A stretch of DNA of 64,000 nt from CP2-2F sp034436355. GTDB lineage: Bacteria > Chloroflexota > Anaerolineae > Aggregatilineales > UBA2796. A model generated the notes under the pieces. It searched no databases. It was given only the letters and a program-made list of their open reading frames with translations, and was not told the DNA's origin. The stretch lies in NCBI GenBank assembly GCA_034436355.1, contig DAOTVQ010000028.1, positions 1 through 64,000 of the forward strand, given 5' to 3'. This document shows, one piece after another, positions 40,507 to 47,569 of the stretch. Made by a program: the position numbers and the translations under genes. Within the stretch, counting starts at the first letter, position 1. Every line of letters starts with the position of its first letter.

Positions 40507-40554
40507 CAAATCTAAATTTGGTTGGATTATAGAGCGCGCCGTGTAGCGAGTCAA
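40507..40554 (-). promoter_or_regulatory. TetR promoter with palindromic operator candidate
   Basis: On the minus strand, TTGACT (40554-40549), exactly 17 bp, TATAAT (40531-40526): the best consensus promoter in the window. A palindrome CAAAT-CTAA-ATTTG (40507-40520) covers the expected start site. Confidence 0.75.
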
Positions 40555-40632
40555 TTATGGCGTGCGGCGTGTTCGCCCCTGTGGAGAGAGTAAGCTATAC
40601 TGTGCGCTGCTAAGAGAAAGTGTGAGGGGTAT

Positions 40633-42708
40633 ATGCGCGCACTGCAACCAAAGCAACCGTTGAGCGTTTGGCAATCGCTGCGCTTTCGCAATTGGCGGAT
40701 TTTAGTGCGGATCACGGTGCTGCTGCTTGGCGTTGCCCTGCTGACGGCAGTCACCGTAACGGCGTTCATCACACAGAGAGCGGCACAATCGCTAACACAG
40801 CAGATGCGCCAACGGCTGGATAGCATGGCGTTTGGCAGCGCACGGGTGCTTCAGGATGATTATGAATATGCCTTGCGGATTGATCAACCACTAGAGCAAT
40901 TTTTAGCTGCCTTTTCAGAGCGCCGCACTGATGCAGCGTTGAATCTCACAGACGATCTCGATGCGCTTTTCAATCTAATCTACGATATATCACCCATCTT
41001 TGAAGAAGTGTACATCACGGACTCGGATGGAATCATTGTTGCAGCCTTAGATGAACAGCTCATTGGTAAGCGTCCTAGCGCGCCACACATTCGACGCGCT
41101 TTGCAAGGCGAACGCAGTATCACACACCCTTACTTAACTGCTGACTCTGTCTTTGCGCTTGCTTCGGCAGCTATCCCTTTGAAACATCAAGATCAGGTTC
41201 TAGGGGTATTGGTTCTTGACTACAACCTGAGCATTTTCGACTTCCTCCTGCGCGATACGCTGCTCATCCAGCAGGGCGAAGGCAGCGTCCGCACCCTGCG
41301 CGATGCACGCATCTACGCCGTGAATGAAGAAGGTCTCGTCCTGTTTGATAGCGATAAAGACCGCGCCTGGCTGCACAGCATACTTGGGACGCCCTCAGAG
41401 GCTGTCACTGCTAAATACAGTGCAGAAGGTGCGCTTGGCATAATGTGTGCCGCCGAAAATTGGGATGGATCGCTGGGTTGCCCGTCCGATCAGCTTGTGC
41501 CGCGTACCATGCTCCAAACGCTGCCCGCCATGCAGCCAATCCTTGATCTGACTCAGCAAGTCTTCACCAATCCGCAGCGTGGCAGCTTCCGCTACTGCCG
41601 CCCTGATGATCTGAGCAAAGCGCCCGCCACAGATGCCTGTAATGGTGACTGGTATCTGGTGGGCTATGCGCCGATGCAGAATAAATTGACAGGCGAGATG
41701 TGGTTCACAGTCATCGCTGAGGTGCCGGAATCGGCTGTGCTAGAGGCAGTCGCCGAGCAGCGCGCCAGTGGATTCACCGTTGCCGCCTTTGTGCTGCCGT
41801 TGGCGTTCATTGTTGCCGTGCTGATGGCGCGCACCATCGCCCGCCCGATTCGCCGCCTCTCAACGGTAGCCGCCGAGGTGGAGCGCGATCAGCCGCTGAA
41901 TGAGGCAATCATTGCCCATGTGGCGCGGCGCGGCGATGAACTAGGTGATCTCTCGCGCATTTTTGGCAACATGGTGCGCGCCCTGAACGCCCGCCGCGAA
42001 GAATTGCAGACCATCTATAACATCGGCACCAGCATCAGCGGCAGCCTTGACCTGAACGAGACGCTCAACTACGTGGTGACTTCCTTACGGCAGGTCATTC
42101 CCTATGATTGGGCAGAGATCAGCTTCTACGATGCTGAAAGGCAGCAGATCATCGCGCAGGTTGCCGCCGATCACGATTCGGTAGAGCCTGCCGATCCACA
42201 GCCGATCAACGCCATGCAAGGCTCCCTTAGCTACTTGCTGACGCAAGGCAGCGGCGTGTGCGTGCCAGACATTGCCGCCTTCAAGGGCGCGGTGTGGCAA
42301 AGCGGCAGGCAGTGGGATAACTTGCAGCCGCGTGCCTACTTGGGCGTGCCACTGAAGGCGAAGGATAAGATCATCGGCGTGATCGAGATGATCAGCGCGC
42401 AAGCCAACGGGCTAACCACCGATCATCTGCGCGTGCTGGAGAGCGTGGCGGTGCAGGCGGCGGTTGCCCTGCAAAACGCGCAAGAAGTGCAGCTGCGCGA
42501 GGCAAAACTCCGCCAAGAGATTCAAGAACTCCGCATCGAGATTGATGAGGCGAAAAAGACCAAACAGGTTGCTGCCATCACCGAGTCGGAATATTTCCAG
42601 CACTTGCAGAGCCGCATCAGCGATTTACGCAAGCGCACCAAGCAGCAGCCCAGCAACCCTGAAACAAGCGAGGCGCAACCGCCTGATGCCAACCCAGAGG
42701 ATGCCTAG
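40633..42708 (+). CDS. Orphan membrane sensor: Cache-like, HAMP and GAF, no output domain
   Basis: A 691-aa receptor. TM1 at about 27-48; an extracytoplasmic sensing part (about 49-375) of the single/double Cache type (VYITDSDGIIVAALD and a later FDSDK segment; two Cys pairs); TM2 at about 379-397; HAMP (about 398-450); a long helix; then a GAF domain (about 472-615) and a coiled-coil tail (about 616-665). It has no histidine kinase, GGDEF/EAL, adenylate cyclase or phosphatase domain, so it probably acts on a partner protein encoded elsewhere. It is alone in its transcript; TATACT at 40596-40601 and a GAGGGG box precede the ATG. It is convergent with prmA. Confidence 0.88.
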   Translation: MRALQPKQPLSVWQSLRFRNWRILVRITVLLLGVALLTAVTVTAFITQRAAQSLTQQMRQRLDSMAFGSARVLQDDYEYALRIDQPLEQFLAAFSERRTDAALNLTDDLDALFNLIYDISPIFEEVYITDSDGIIVAALDEQLIGKRPSAPHIRRALQGERSITHPYLTADSVFALASAAIPLKHQDQVLGVLVLDYNLSIFDFLLRDTLLIQQGEGSVRTLRDARIYAVNEEGLVLFDSDKDRAWLHSILGTPSEAVTAKYSAEGALGIMCAAENWDGSLGCPSDQLVPRTMLQTLPAMQPILDLTQQVFTNPQRGSFRYCRPDDLSKAPATDACNGDWYLVGYAPMQNKLTGEMWFTVIAEVPESAVLEAVAEQRASGFTVAAFVLPLAFIVAVLMARTIARPIRRLSTVAAEVERDQPLNEAIIAHVARRGDELGDLSRIFGNMVRALNARREELQTIYNIGTSISGSLDLNETLNYVVTSLRQVIPYDWAEISFYDAERQQIIAQVAADHDSVEPADPQPINAMQGSLSYLLTQGSGVCVPDIAAFKGAVWQSGRQWDNLQPRAYLGVPLKAKDKIIGVIEMISAQANGLTTDHLRVLESVAVQAAVALQNAQEVQLREAKLRQEIQELRIEIDEAKKTKQVAAITESEYFQHLQSRISDLRKRTKQQPSNPETSEAQPPDANPEDA

Positions 42709-42751
42709 CAGCACGCTTGTAGCACTCTTTCATGTGCAGTGGCATGTTGGC

Positions 42752-43675
42752 TTAGGAAGCAGCTTTGCGCGCCTCAATGACCACCCAATCGCCAGCGGTG
42801 CGGCGTTTGTAGGGCGTCAGCCCTGTCGTGAGCAAGGCTGCCTCCACTTCGGCTGCCTGTTCTTCAATAATGCCGCCAAAGACGGCAATCCCGTTTGGGC
42901 GCACCACCGCCCCAAGGTGCTGCCCGCACATGGCGATGATCACTTTGGCAAGGATGTTCACAAGGGCAAGGTCGAACGTTTCGCCGTTGGCAAGCAACTG
43001 CTCTAGGCTGCCCGTCTCGGCGCTGATCAGCCCTTGCACGCCGTTTACTTCGGCATTTTCCAGCGTGATCTGCACCGCCATTGGGTCGGTATCCAAGGCA
43101 CGGATGCTGCCTGCGCCCATCTTGGCGGCGCCAATCGCCAAAATGCCCGATCCACAGCCTAGATCGAGGACGTGCGCGCCGTGCATCTCAGGCAGCAGGT
43201 CTTCGGTTGCCTCCAGCACAAGCTGCGTGCTTGGATGGGTGCCTGTGCCGAATGCCATGCCCGGATCAAGGGCGATGACGACATCCTCAGGTGCGCTTTC
43301 CACCTCTACCCACAGCGGGCGCACCACGATCTTGCGCCCCAAGCGCAGCGGATGATAGTTGACCTTCCACGCCTCTGCCCAGTCCTGCTCATCAATGACG
43401 CGATACTGCGGTGTGGTCGGCACTGCCTCATACAGGCGATGCAGTTGGTGGAGTGCATCCTCAAGCTGCGCCTTGGCAGCCTCAGCGCGTTCATCTTCAG
43501 GCAGGTAGGCACGCACAGCAAGGCGTTCTGGCGTCGGGATTTCGTCTTCCCACGTCTCGATGTAAAAGCCGACTTGCTCAATGGCAACGCCCTGATGCCC
43601 AAAGCGGCGCAGCACTTCGGCAACTGCCTCAGCCGCTTCGCCATCCGCTTCTAGAGTCACTTCAATCCAGCGCAT
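42752..43675 (-). CDS. prmA: Ribosomal protein L11 methyltransferase
   Basis: Methylates L11 (N-terminus and lysines) with SAM. The 307-aa protein has an N-terminal recognition domain (1-100), then the SAM-binding core: DPGMAFGTGTHPSTQL, VLDLGCGSGILAIGA (motif I), DTDPMAVQITLENAEVNG, and the LVNILAKVI post-motif. All are the expected PrmA features, and length is normal. It is the last gene of the rplS - C26 - murI - prmA unit, 38 bp after murI. The pairing of prmA with a ribosomal protein gene (rplS) makes functional sense. Confidence 0.94.
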   Translation of the reverse strand: MRWIEVTLEADGEAAEAVAEVLRRFGHQGVAIEQVGFYIETWEDEIPTPERLAVRAYLPEDERAEAAKAQLEDALHQLHRLYEAVPTTPQYRVIDEQDWAEAWKVNYHPLRLGRKIVVRPLWVEVESAPEDVVIALDPGMAFGTGTHPSTQLVLEATEDLLPEMHGAHVLDLGCGSGILAIGAAKMGAGSIRALDTDPMAVQITLENAEVNGVQGLISAETGSLEQLLANGETFDLALVNILAKVIIAMCGQHLGAVVRPNGIAVFGGIIEEQAAEVEAALLTTGLTPYKRRTAGDWVVIEARKAAS

Positions 43676-43713
43676 AAGGTCTTTCGTTTCCTGTTCTGAT
43701 GTGGTGTAGGCGC

Positions 43714-44529
43714 TCAGGCGAGTTGATCAGCTTGCCAGCAGAGCTGCTCGGCGCTGATCGGTTCGCCCGTCAGTTGGTAGGCAATCTGGGCAAAGCGCTG
43801 CGGATCGCCGCTGGTGAAATAGGCGGCTGTGCCTTGCGCCGCAGATTGGTTAAGCAAGGCGCGTTCTTCCAGCACGCGGCGCACTTGGCGCGCTACGGCG
43901 GGCGCGGGGTCTACGATTTCGACTCCCTCGCCAAGCACAGCGCGCAGGTGCGGCAGCAAAAAGGGAAAATGCGTGCAGCCTAGCACCACCTGATCCACGC
44001 CGGCGGCTTGCAGTGGCGCAAGGTAATTTGCCACAATGGCGCGTGCTGCCTCCGTCTCAGGCGCACCTTGCTCTGCCAGCCACACCAGATCAGGGCAAAC
44101 TTGGGTAACGACGCGCACCCCTTGTGCAAAGCGATCTACCACGCTGGCATACAGCGCGCCCTGATAGGTGGTTTGCGTGGTGATGACGCCGATCACGCCG
44201 CTGCGCGTGCGCGCTGCCGCCGGCTTGATGGCTGGCTCCATGCCGACGATAGGCAGATCGGGAAACAGGGCGCGGGTGTGGTGCAAGGCGGCGGCGTTGG
44301 CAGCATTGCAGGCGATCACAAGCAGCTTGCAGCCTTGCCCGATCAAGAAATGGGCGATGTTCTCCACATACACCCGAATTTCGCGCTGATCGCGCGTGCC
44401 GTAGGGCAAGTGCGCCTGATCTGCCACGTAGATCAGGTTTTCAGCGGGCAGCAGGGCGCGCACCTCGCGCAGCACAGAAAGCCCACCCACGCCTGAATCC
44501 AGCAGCCCGATTGGGCGTTGATCGTTCAT
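43714..44529 (-). CDS. murI: Glutamate racemase
   Basis: Provides D-glutamate for peptidoglycan. The true start is the ATG at 44529, overlapping the upstream stop by four bases; a longer frame exists but is a shadow. The 271-aa protein has GLLDSGVGGLSVLREV, LPYGTRD and two catalytic cysteines: Cys74 in VIACNAANA and Cys185 in LGCTHFPF. The usual CNTA motif reads CNAA, so the Thr that often binds the substrate carboxylate is Ala76, a substitution I believe also occurs in some Chloroflexota MurI proteins. The coupling to a C26 amidotransferase is notable because both handle glutamate-related compounds. Confidence 0.93.
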   Translation of the reverse strand: MNDQRPIGLLDSGVGGLSVLREVRALLPAENLIYVADQAHLPYGTRDQREIRVYVENIAHFLIGQGCKLLVIACNAANAAALHHTRALFPDLPIVGMEPAIKPAAARTRSGVIGVITTQTTYQGALYASVVDRFAQGVRVVTQVCPDLVWLAEQGAPETEAARAIVANYLAPLQAAGVDQVVLGCTHFPFLLPHLRAVLGEGVEIVDPAPAVARQVRRVLEERALLNQSAAQGTAAYFTSGDPQRFAQIAYQLTGEPISAEQLCWQADQLA

Positions 44530-45278
44530 GTCTGTGCGCTGCGCGCTGCCTCGACAAATGCCTTGAACAGGCGCTCCATGGCGGCGCGGCTGCTGATCTC
44601 GCTCTCCAGCAGTTCTTCGGGATGCCACTGCACGCCGATGAAAAAGCGCGCTTCGGGCAGCTCGATTGCCTCCACAATGCCATCTTCGGAGAGCGCCGCA
44701 ACCTTCAGGCTGGGTGCCACGTCGCGCACTGCCTGATGGTGCATACTGTTGACCTCAAGGCGCCCTTGATCAAGCGCCATCGCCGCTGCAAGGTGCGATT
44801 GCTCGAAAATATCCACCTGATGGGCAGCCTGTTTGCGGGCAACTGCGCCGCGCAGGCTATGGTTAATGCCCGTAAAATCAGGGTATTCGGCGGGGATATC
44901 GCGGTAGAGGGTGCCGCCAAGCGCCACGTTCATCATTTGGCAGCCGCGGCAAATGCCAAGCAGCGGCTTGTTATCTTGGGCTGCCCAACGGATCATGGTC
45001 AGTTCAGCGTTATCGCGCAGTGGGTCAACGCCATAAACGCTGGGCAGCATCTCCATGCCATAGTGGGCGGGATCAACATCCGCGCCGCCTGCCATCAGCA
45101 CGGCATCCATGCGCGCATAGGTCTGGTAGAGGGTCTCGGCATCCACGTTGGGCGTGATCATGACGGGCAAGCCGCCTGCCGCCGCCACTGAACGCGAATA
45201 GGCAGGCAGCAAGCCATAAAAAAGCGTGCCGTTATCGTAATGTGGACCGCAGATAATGCCAATCAGCGGACGTTTCAC
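44526..45278 (-). CDS. Peptidase C26 / gamma-glutamyl-GABA hydrolase-like amidotransferase
   Basis: A 250-aa class-I glutamine amidotransferase of the PuuD type. Catalytic triad: Cys110 in LLGICRGCQ, His219 and Glu221 in VQWHPEE; MHHQAV near 179-184 is also typical. It starts at a GTG. Such enzymes hydrolyse gamma-glutamyl-GABA or similar gamma-glutamyl amides, releasing glutamate. It follows rplS by 8 bp and overlaps murI by four bases, so a link to D-glutamate or peptidoglycan peptide recycling is possible, but this is inference. Functional annotation at family level is secure. Confidence 0.9.
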   Translation of the reverse strand: MKRPLIGIICGPHYDNGTLFYGLLPAYSRSVAAAGGLPVMITPNVDAETLYQTYARMDAVLMAGGADVDPAHYGMEMLPSVYGVDPLRDNAELTMIRWAAQDNKPLLGICRGCQMMNVALGGTLYRDIPAEYPDFTGINHSLRGAVARKQAAHQVDIFEQSHLAAAMALDQGRLEVNSMHHQAVRDVAPSLKVAALSEDGIVEAIELPEARFFIGVQWHPEELLESEISSRAAMERLFKAFVEAARSAQT

Positions 45279-45286
45279 AGCCTTGC

Positions 45287-45679
45287 TCAGCCTTCCTGCC
45301 CGTCATCCTGCGTAAGGGTGCTGCTGGTGGTCAGGGAGCGACGTTCCTTCAGGCGGGCAGCCTTGCCGCTGAGGTTACGCATGTAGTAGAGCTGTGCGCG
45401 GCGCACTTTAGCATGGCGCAGCACTTCAATTTTTTCGATGCGTGGGCTGCGGTAGAGGAAGGCGCGTTCCACACCGATGCCGTGGCTTGCCACGCGCCGC
45501 ACGGTGAACATCTCGTTCTGACCGCCGCCGTGGTGGCGAATGATCACACCTTGAAAGACCTGTATGCGTTCTTTGTTGCCTTCCACGATGCGTACATGCA
45601 CCTTGACCGTATCGCCAACTGCGATGGGCGGAAAGCCGCGATCAGGTGCTTCTACCGATTTGATAAGTTCCGTCTTCAT
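45287..45679 (-). CDS. rplS: Ribosomal protein L19
   Basis: Large-subunit protein at the 30S-50S interface. The frame is open to 45739, but the predicted promoter would start transcription at about 45759, and the ATG at 45679, preceded by AAGGAAG, gives a protein beginning where L19 does. The 130-aa protein contains GDTVKVHVRIVEGNKERIQVFQG, EGVERAFLY-type residues (GVERAFLYRSPRIEKIEVLR) and VRRAQLYYMRNLSGKAAR, with a short acidic tail. It heads the operon rplS - C26 - murI - prmA. Confidence 0.97.
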   Translation of the reverse strand: MKTELIKSVEAPDRGFPPIAVGDTVKVHVRIVEGNKERIQVFQGVIIRHHGGGQNEMFTVRRVASHGIGVERAFLYRSPRIEKIEVLRHAKVRRAQLYYMRNLSGKAARLKERRSLTTSSTLTQDDGQEG

Positions 45680-45739
45680 GGCGAAAAACTTCCTTAAGGC
45701 TCGCTTGGGTGCTGCCGCTGCATAGACATCAATAAGCAT

Positions 45740-45794
45740 CGGCGTTTCACACGCCGCTGGGAGGCATTATAACAGCGGATGGCGCACCGTTCAA
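45740..45794 (-). promoter_or_regulatory. rplS promoter and 5'-end hairpin
   Basis: On the minus strand, TTGAAC (45794-45789), 17-bp spacer, TATAAT (45771-45766); transcription should start near 45759. A hairpin (CGGCGT/ACGCCG with a 5-base loop, 45740-45756) lies right at the 5' end of the transcript. It may stabilise the mRNA or act in L19 autoregulation. Confidence 0.75.
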
Positions 45795-45826
45795 TGCCCT
45801 GTTTCGGGAGTAGGGGTGAGCATTGT

Positions 45827-45842
45827 CAAAAGGCGCCTTTTG
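45827..45842 (+). promoter_or_regulatory. Perfect 16-bp palindrome upstream of def
   Basis: CAAAAGGCGCCTTTTG is a perfect palindrome between the divergent rplS promoter and def. It follows directly on a TTGTCA (45824-45829) that could be a -35, so it is a candidate operator; the regulator is unknown. Confidence 0.45.
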
Positions 45843-45903
45843 AGCGAAAATGGAGCGGCTGGCACTGTTCGTGATTGTTCGTTGTAAAAAGGCACGTAGA
45901 GGG

Positions 45904-46512
45904 ATGGCTGTTAAGAAAATTCTAACGCTCAGCAGGCACGAAAAGCTGCTCCGCACCAAGTCCGAGCCGGTCAAGAAGATCACCAAGCAGGTGAAGCAGC
46001 TGGCGGAAGACATCCGCGATACGATCATGGTCAATCCGGCGGTTGGCTTGGCAGCCGTGCAGATCGGCGTATTGCTGCGCGTCTTTGGCGCACGGATTGG
46101 TTACTATGATCAGGCTGAAGGTGCGGAAGAGGCAGCGCCGCCGCAAATCTTCATCAATCCTGAAATCGTCGCCCTTGCTGAAGAAACCGAGCGCGATTTT
46201 GACGCCTGTATGAGCATTCCCGGCATGATGGGCTATACACAGCGTGCGACACGCCTAACCATGCGTTGGCAAGATGAGCATGGCGCACGCCATGAGCGCG
46301 AGTTCAGCGGTTGGGATGCCCGAATGCTGCTCCATGAGTACGATCATCTTGAAGGCGTGCTGTTCCTAGACCGCCTGCCGCTGGAAGACTTATACGTCTA
46401 TGTGCGCGGTGAGGATGGCAAAAGCCGCACGCTGCCATACCTTGAAGTGATGCGCGCCGCTGAGGTAAAAGCTCCAACCAGCAGCACCGCCACACCACCG
46501 ACGGATGGGTAA
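45904..46512 (+). CDS. def: Peptide deformylase
   Basis: Removes the formyl group from nascent protein N-termini; an iron/zinc metalloenzyme. The ATG at 45904 with an AGAGGG box gives a 202-aa protein. Motif I AVGLAAVQIG (about 46-55) and motif III HEYDHLEG (His144, His148, Glu145) are intact. Motif II, normally EGCLS, reads DACMS at 100-104, but its metal ligand Cys102 is kept. The protein has a C-terminal Ala/Thr tail of about 25 residues. It is divergent from rplS. No fmt or priA gene follows, as is common elsewhere. Confidence 0.94.
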   Translation: MAVKKILTLSRHEKLLRTKSEPVKKITKQVKQLAEDIRDTIMVNPAVGLAAVQIGVLLRVFGARIGYYDQAEGAEEAAPPQIFINPEIVALAEETERDFDACMSIPGMMGYTQRATRLTMRWQDEHGARHEREFSGWDARMLLHEYDHLEGVLFLDRLPLEDLYVYVRGEDGKSRTLPYLEVMRAAEVKAPTSSTATPPTDG

Positions 46513-46577
46513 GGTTTGTAAAGTTGTGTGCTTCTATAACATTAAGCTGAGATGAGTAGCACATAACGGTCTTGACC

Positions 46578-46829
46578 ATGAACGATGATTCGCGCCATGC
46601 GCGCACTCGAAAATTGCTGGAAAGGTGGCTAAGCGCGCCTGAAGTGCAGCTTGGCTGCGATGAATGCGATGAGCATATGGCGCGCTTGGCAGAGCTGCTC
46701 GCCTCTGACGCCGCGCCCATCGGTGTGCTTGCCGCTGTGCAGCAGCACATTGAGAACTGCCACTGTTGTGGCGGAGAATTTCAAGCACTGCTCAGCATTC
46801 TTAAAATGGAGCAGTCCGACTCAACCTAG
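46578..46829 (+). CDS. Small zinc-binding protein (anti-sigma-like zf-HC2 type)
   Basis: An 83-aa protein with CDEC near residue 30 and H-x3-C-x2-C near 60-67 (HIENCHCC), the arrangement of the zf-HC2 domain of anti-sigma factors (ZAS/RsrA-like). No membrane segment. Other similar mini-proteins count bacterial surface sensors or bind DNA-binding partners, which I cannot infer. It starts at an ATG at 46578 (a TTG at 46572 is an alternative), with no good ribosome-binding site, and ends 9 bp before the TetR gene, so it is probably co-transcribed. No ECF sigma factor lies adjacent. Confidence 0.7.
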   Translation: MNDDSRHARTRKLLERWLSAPEVQLGCDECDEHMARLAELLASDAAPIGVLAAVQQHIENCHCCGGEFQALLSILKMEQSDST

Positions 46830-46838
46830 TGAGTATCT

Positions 46839-47438
46839 ATGGATGATGATCCAATTCCCTTGCGCCCGCTGCGCCCAACCCGTGCCGACGCCCTTAAAAA
46901 CCGCGAACTGCTGCTAGAGACGGCACAGCGGCTTTTCGAGAGGCACGGCGTTGAGTCGGTCAGCATGTCTGCCATTGCAGAGGCAGCCGAGGTTGGCAAA
47001 GGCACGCTCTACCGCCATTTTGCTAATAAAACTGACCTGTGCCTTGCCCTGCTCGATCAACAACAGCGTGCTTTGCAAGAGCGCACCCTCCAACACCTGC
47101 GCCAAACACCTGATCCGTACATCAATCTACGCTGGTTCCTTCGGGAAGCACTGGCATTCGTCTGGCAAAACTTGCCTCTGCTGCTGGTTGGCGCACCAGA
47201 GGCATCCCTCACACCAATGCATACGGCTGCTCATGCCTGGTGGCGGCAAACCATTCGCGGCTTGTTGGTGCGCTTGGGCGTCACGGCGCACCTTGAGTAT
47301 GCCGCCGATGCGCTCTACATCATGTTGGAAGCGCATACCGTCTATTTTCAGCAGCAAATGCGCGCCTGCACACTGGAGATGCTGACCGAAGGTCTCTATG
47401 CGTTGCTCTCAGGCTTTTTGCCGCGCACAAACGCCTAG
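46839..47438 (+). CDS. TetR-family transcriptional regulator (before the CAP gene)
   Basis: A 199-aa regulator. The TetR_N helix-turn-helix is at about 23-68 (VSMSAIAEAAEVGKGTLYRHF), followed by an alpha-helical ligand domain with many aromatic residues (about 85-190). It begins 9 bp after the small zinc-binding protein. The next gene downstream encodes a CAP-domain protein whose promoter carries an 8-bp inverted repeat over the -10, a natural candidate target. The ligand is unknown. Confidence 0.92.
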   Translation: MDDDPIPLRPLRPTRADALKNRELLLETAQRLFERHGVESVSMSAIAEAAEVGKGTLYRHFANKTDLCLALLDQQQRALQERTLQHLRQTPDPYINLRWFLREALAFVWQNLPLLLVGAPEASLTPMHTAAHAWWRQTIRGLLVRLGVTAHLEYAADALYIMLEAHTVYFQQQMRACTLEMLTEGLYALLSGFLPRTNA

Positions 47439-47494
47439 TGTGCTTCACAATCCCTTAACATCTATGAAATTATCCCAAAAAGTTTGATTTTCAC

Positions 47495-47531
47495 TTGAGT
47501 CGCTCAGCCAATCAGTCATACAATGATTGGC
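47495..47531 (+). promoter_or_regulatory. Promoter and operator candidate of the CAP gene
   Basis: TTGAGT (47495-47500), 18-bp spacer, TACAAT (47519-47524). A perfect 8-bp inverted repeat GCCAATCA (47507-47514) / TGATTGGC (47524-47531), with 9 bases between, covers the -10, as repressor sites often do. The adjacent TetR is the obvious candidate to bind it. Confidence 0.65.
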
Positions 47532-47569
47532 AGTTTTAAGAGGATGCTGCCCTTTTGACGGGAGGCTTT

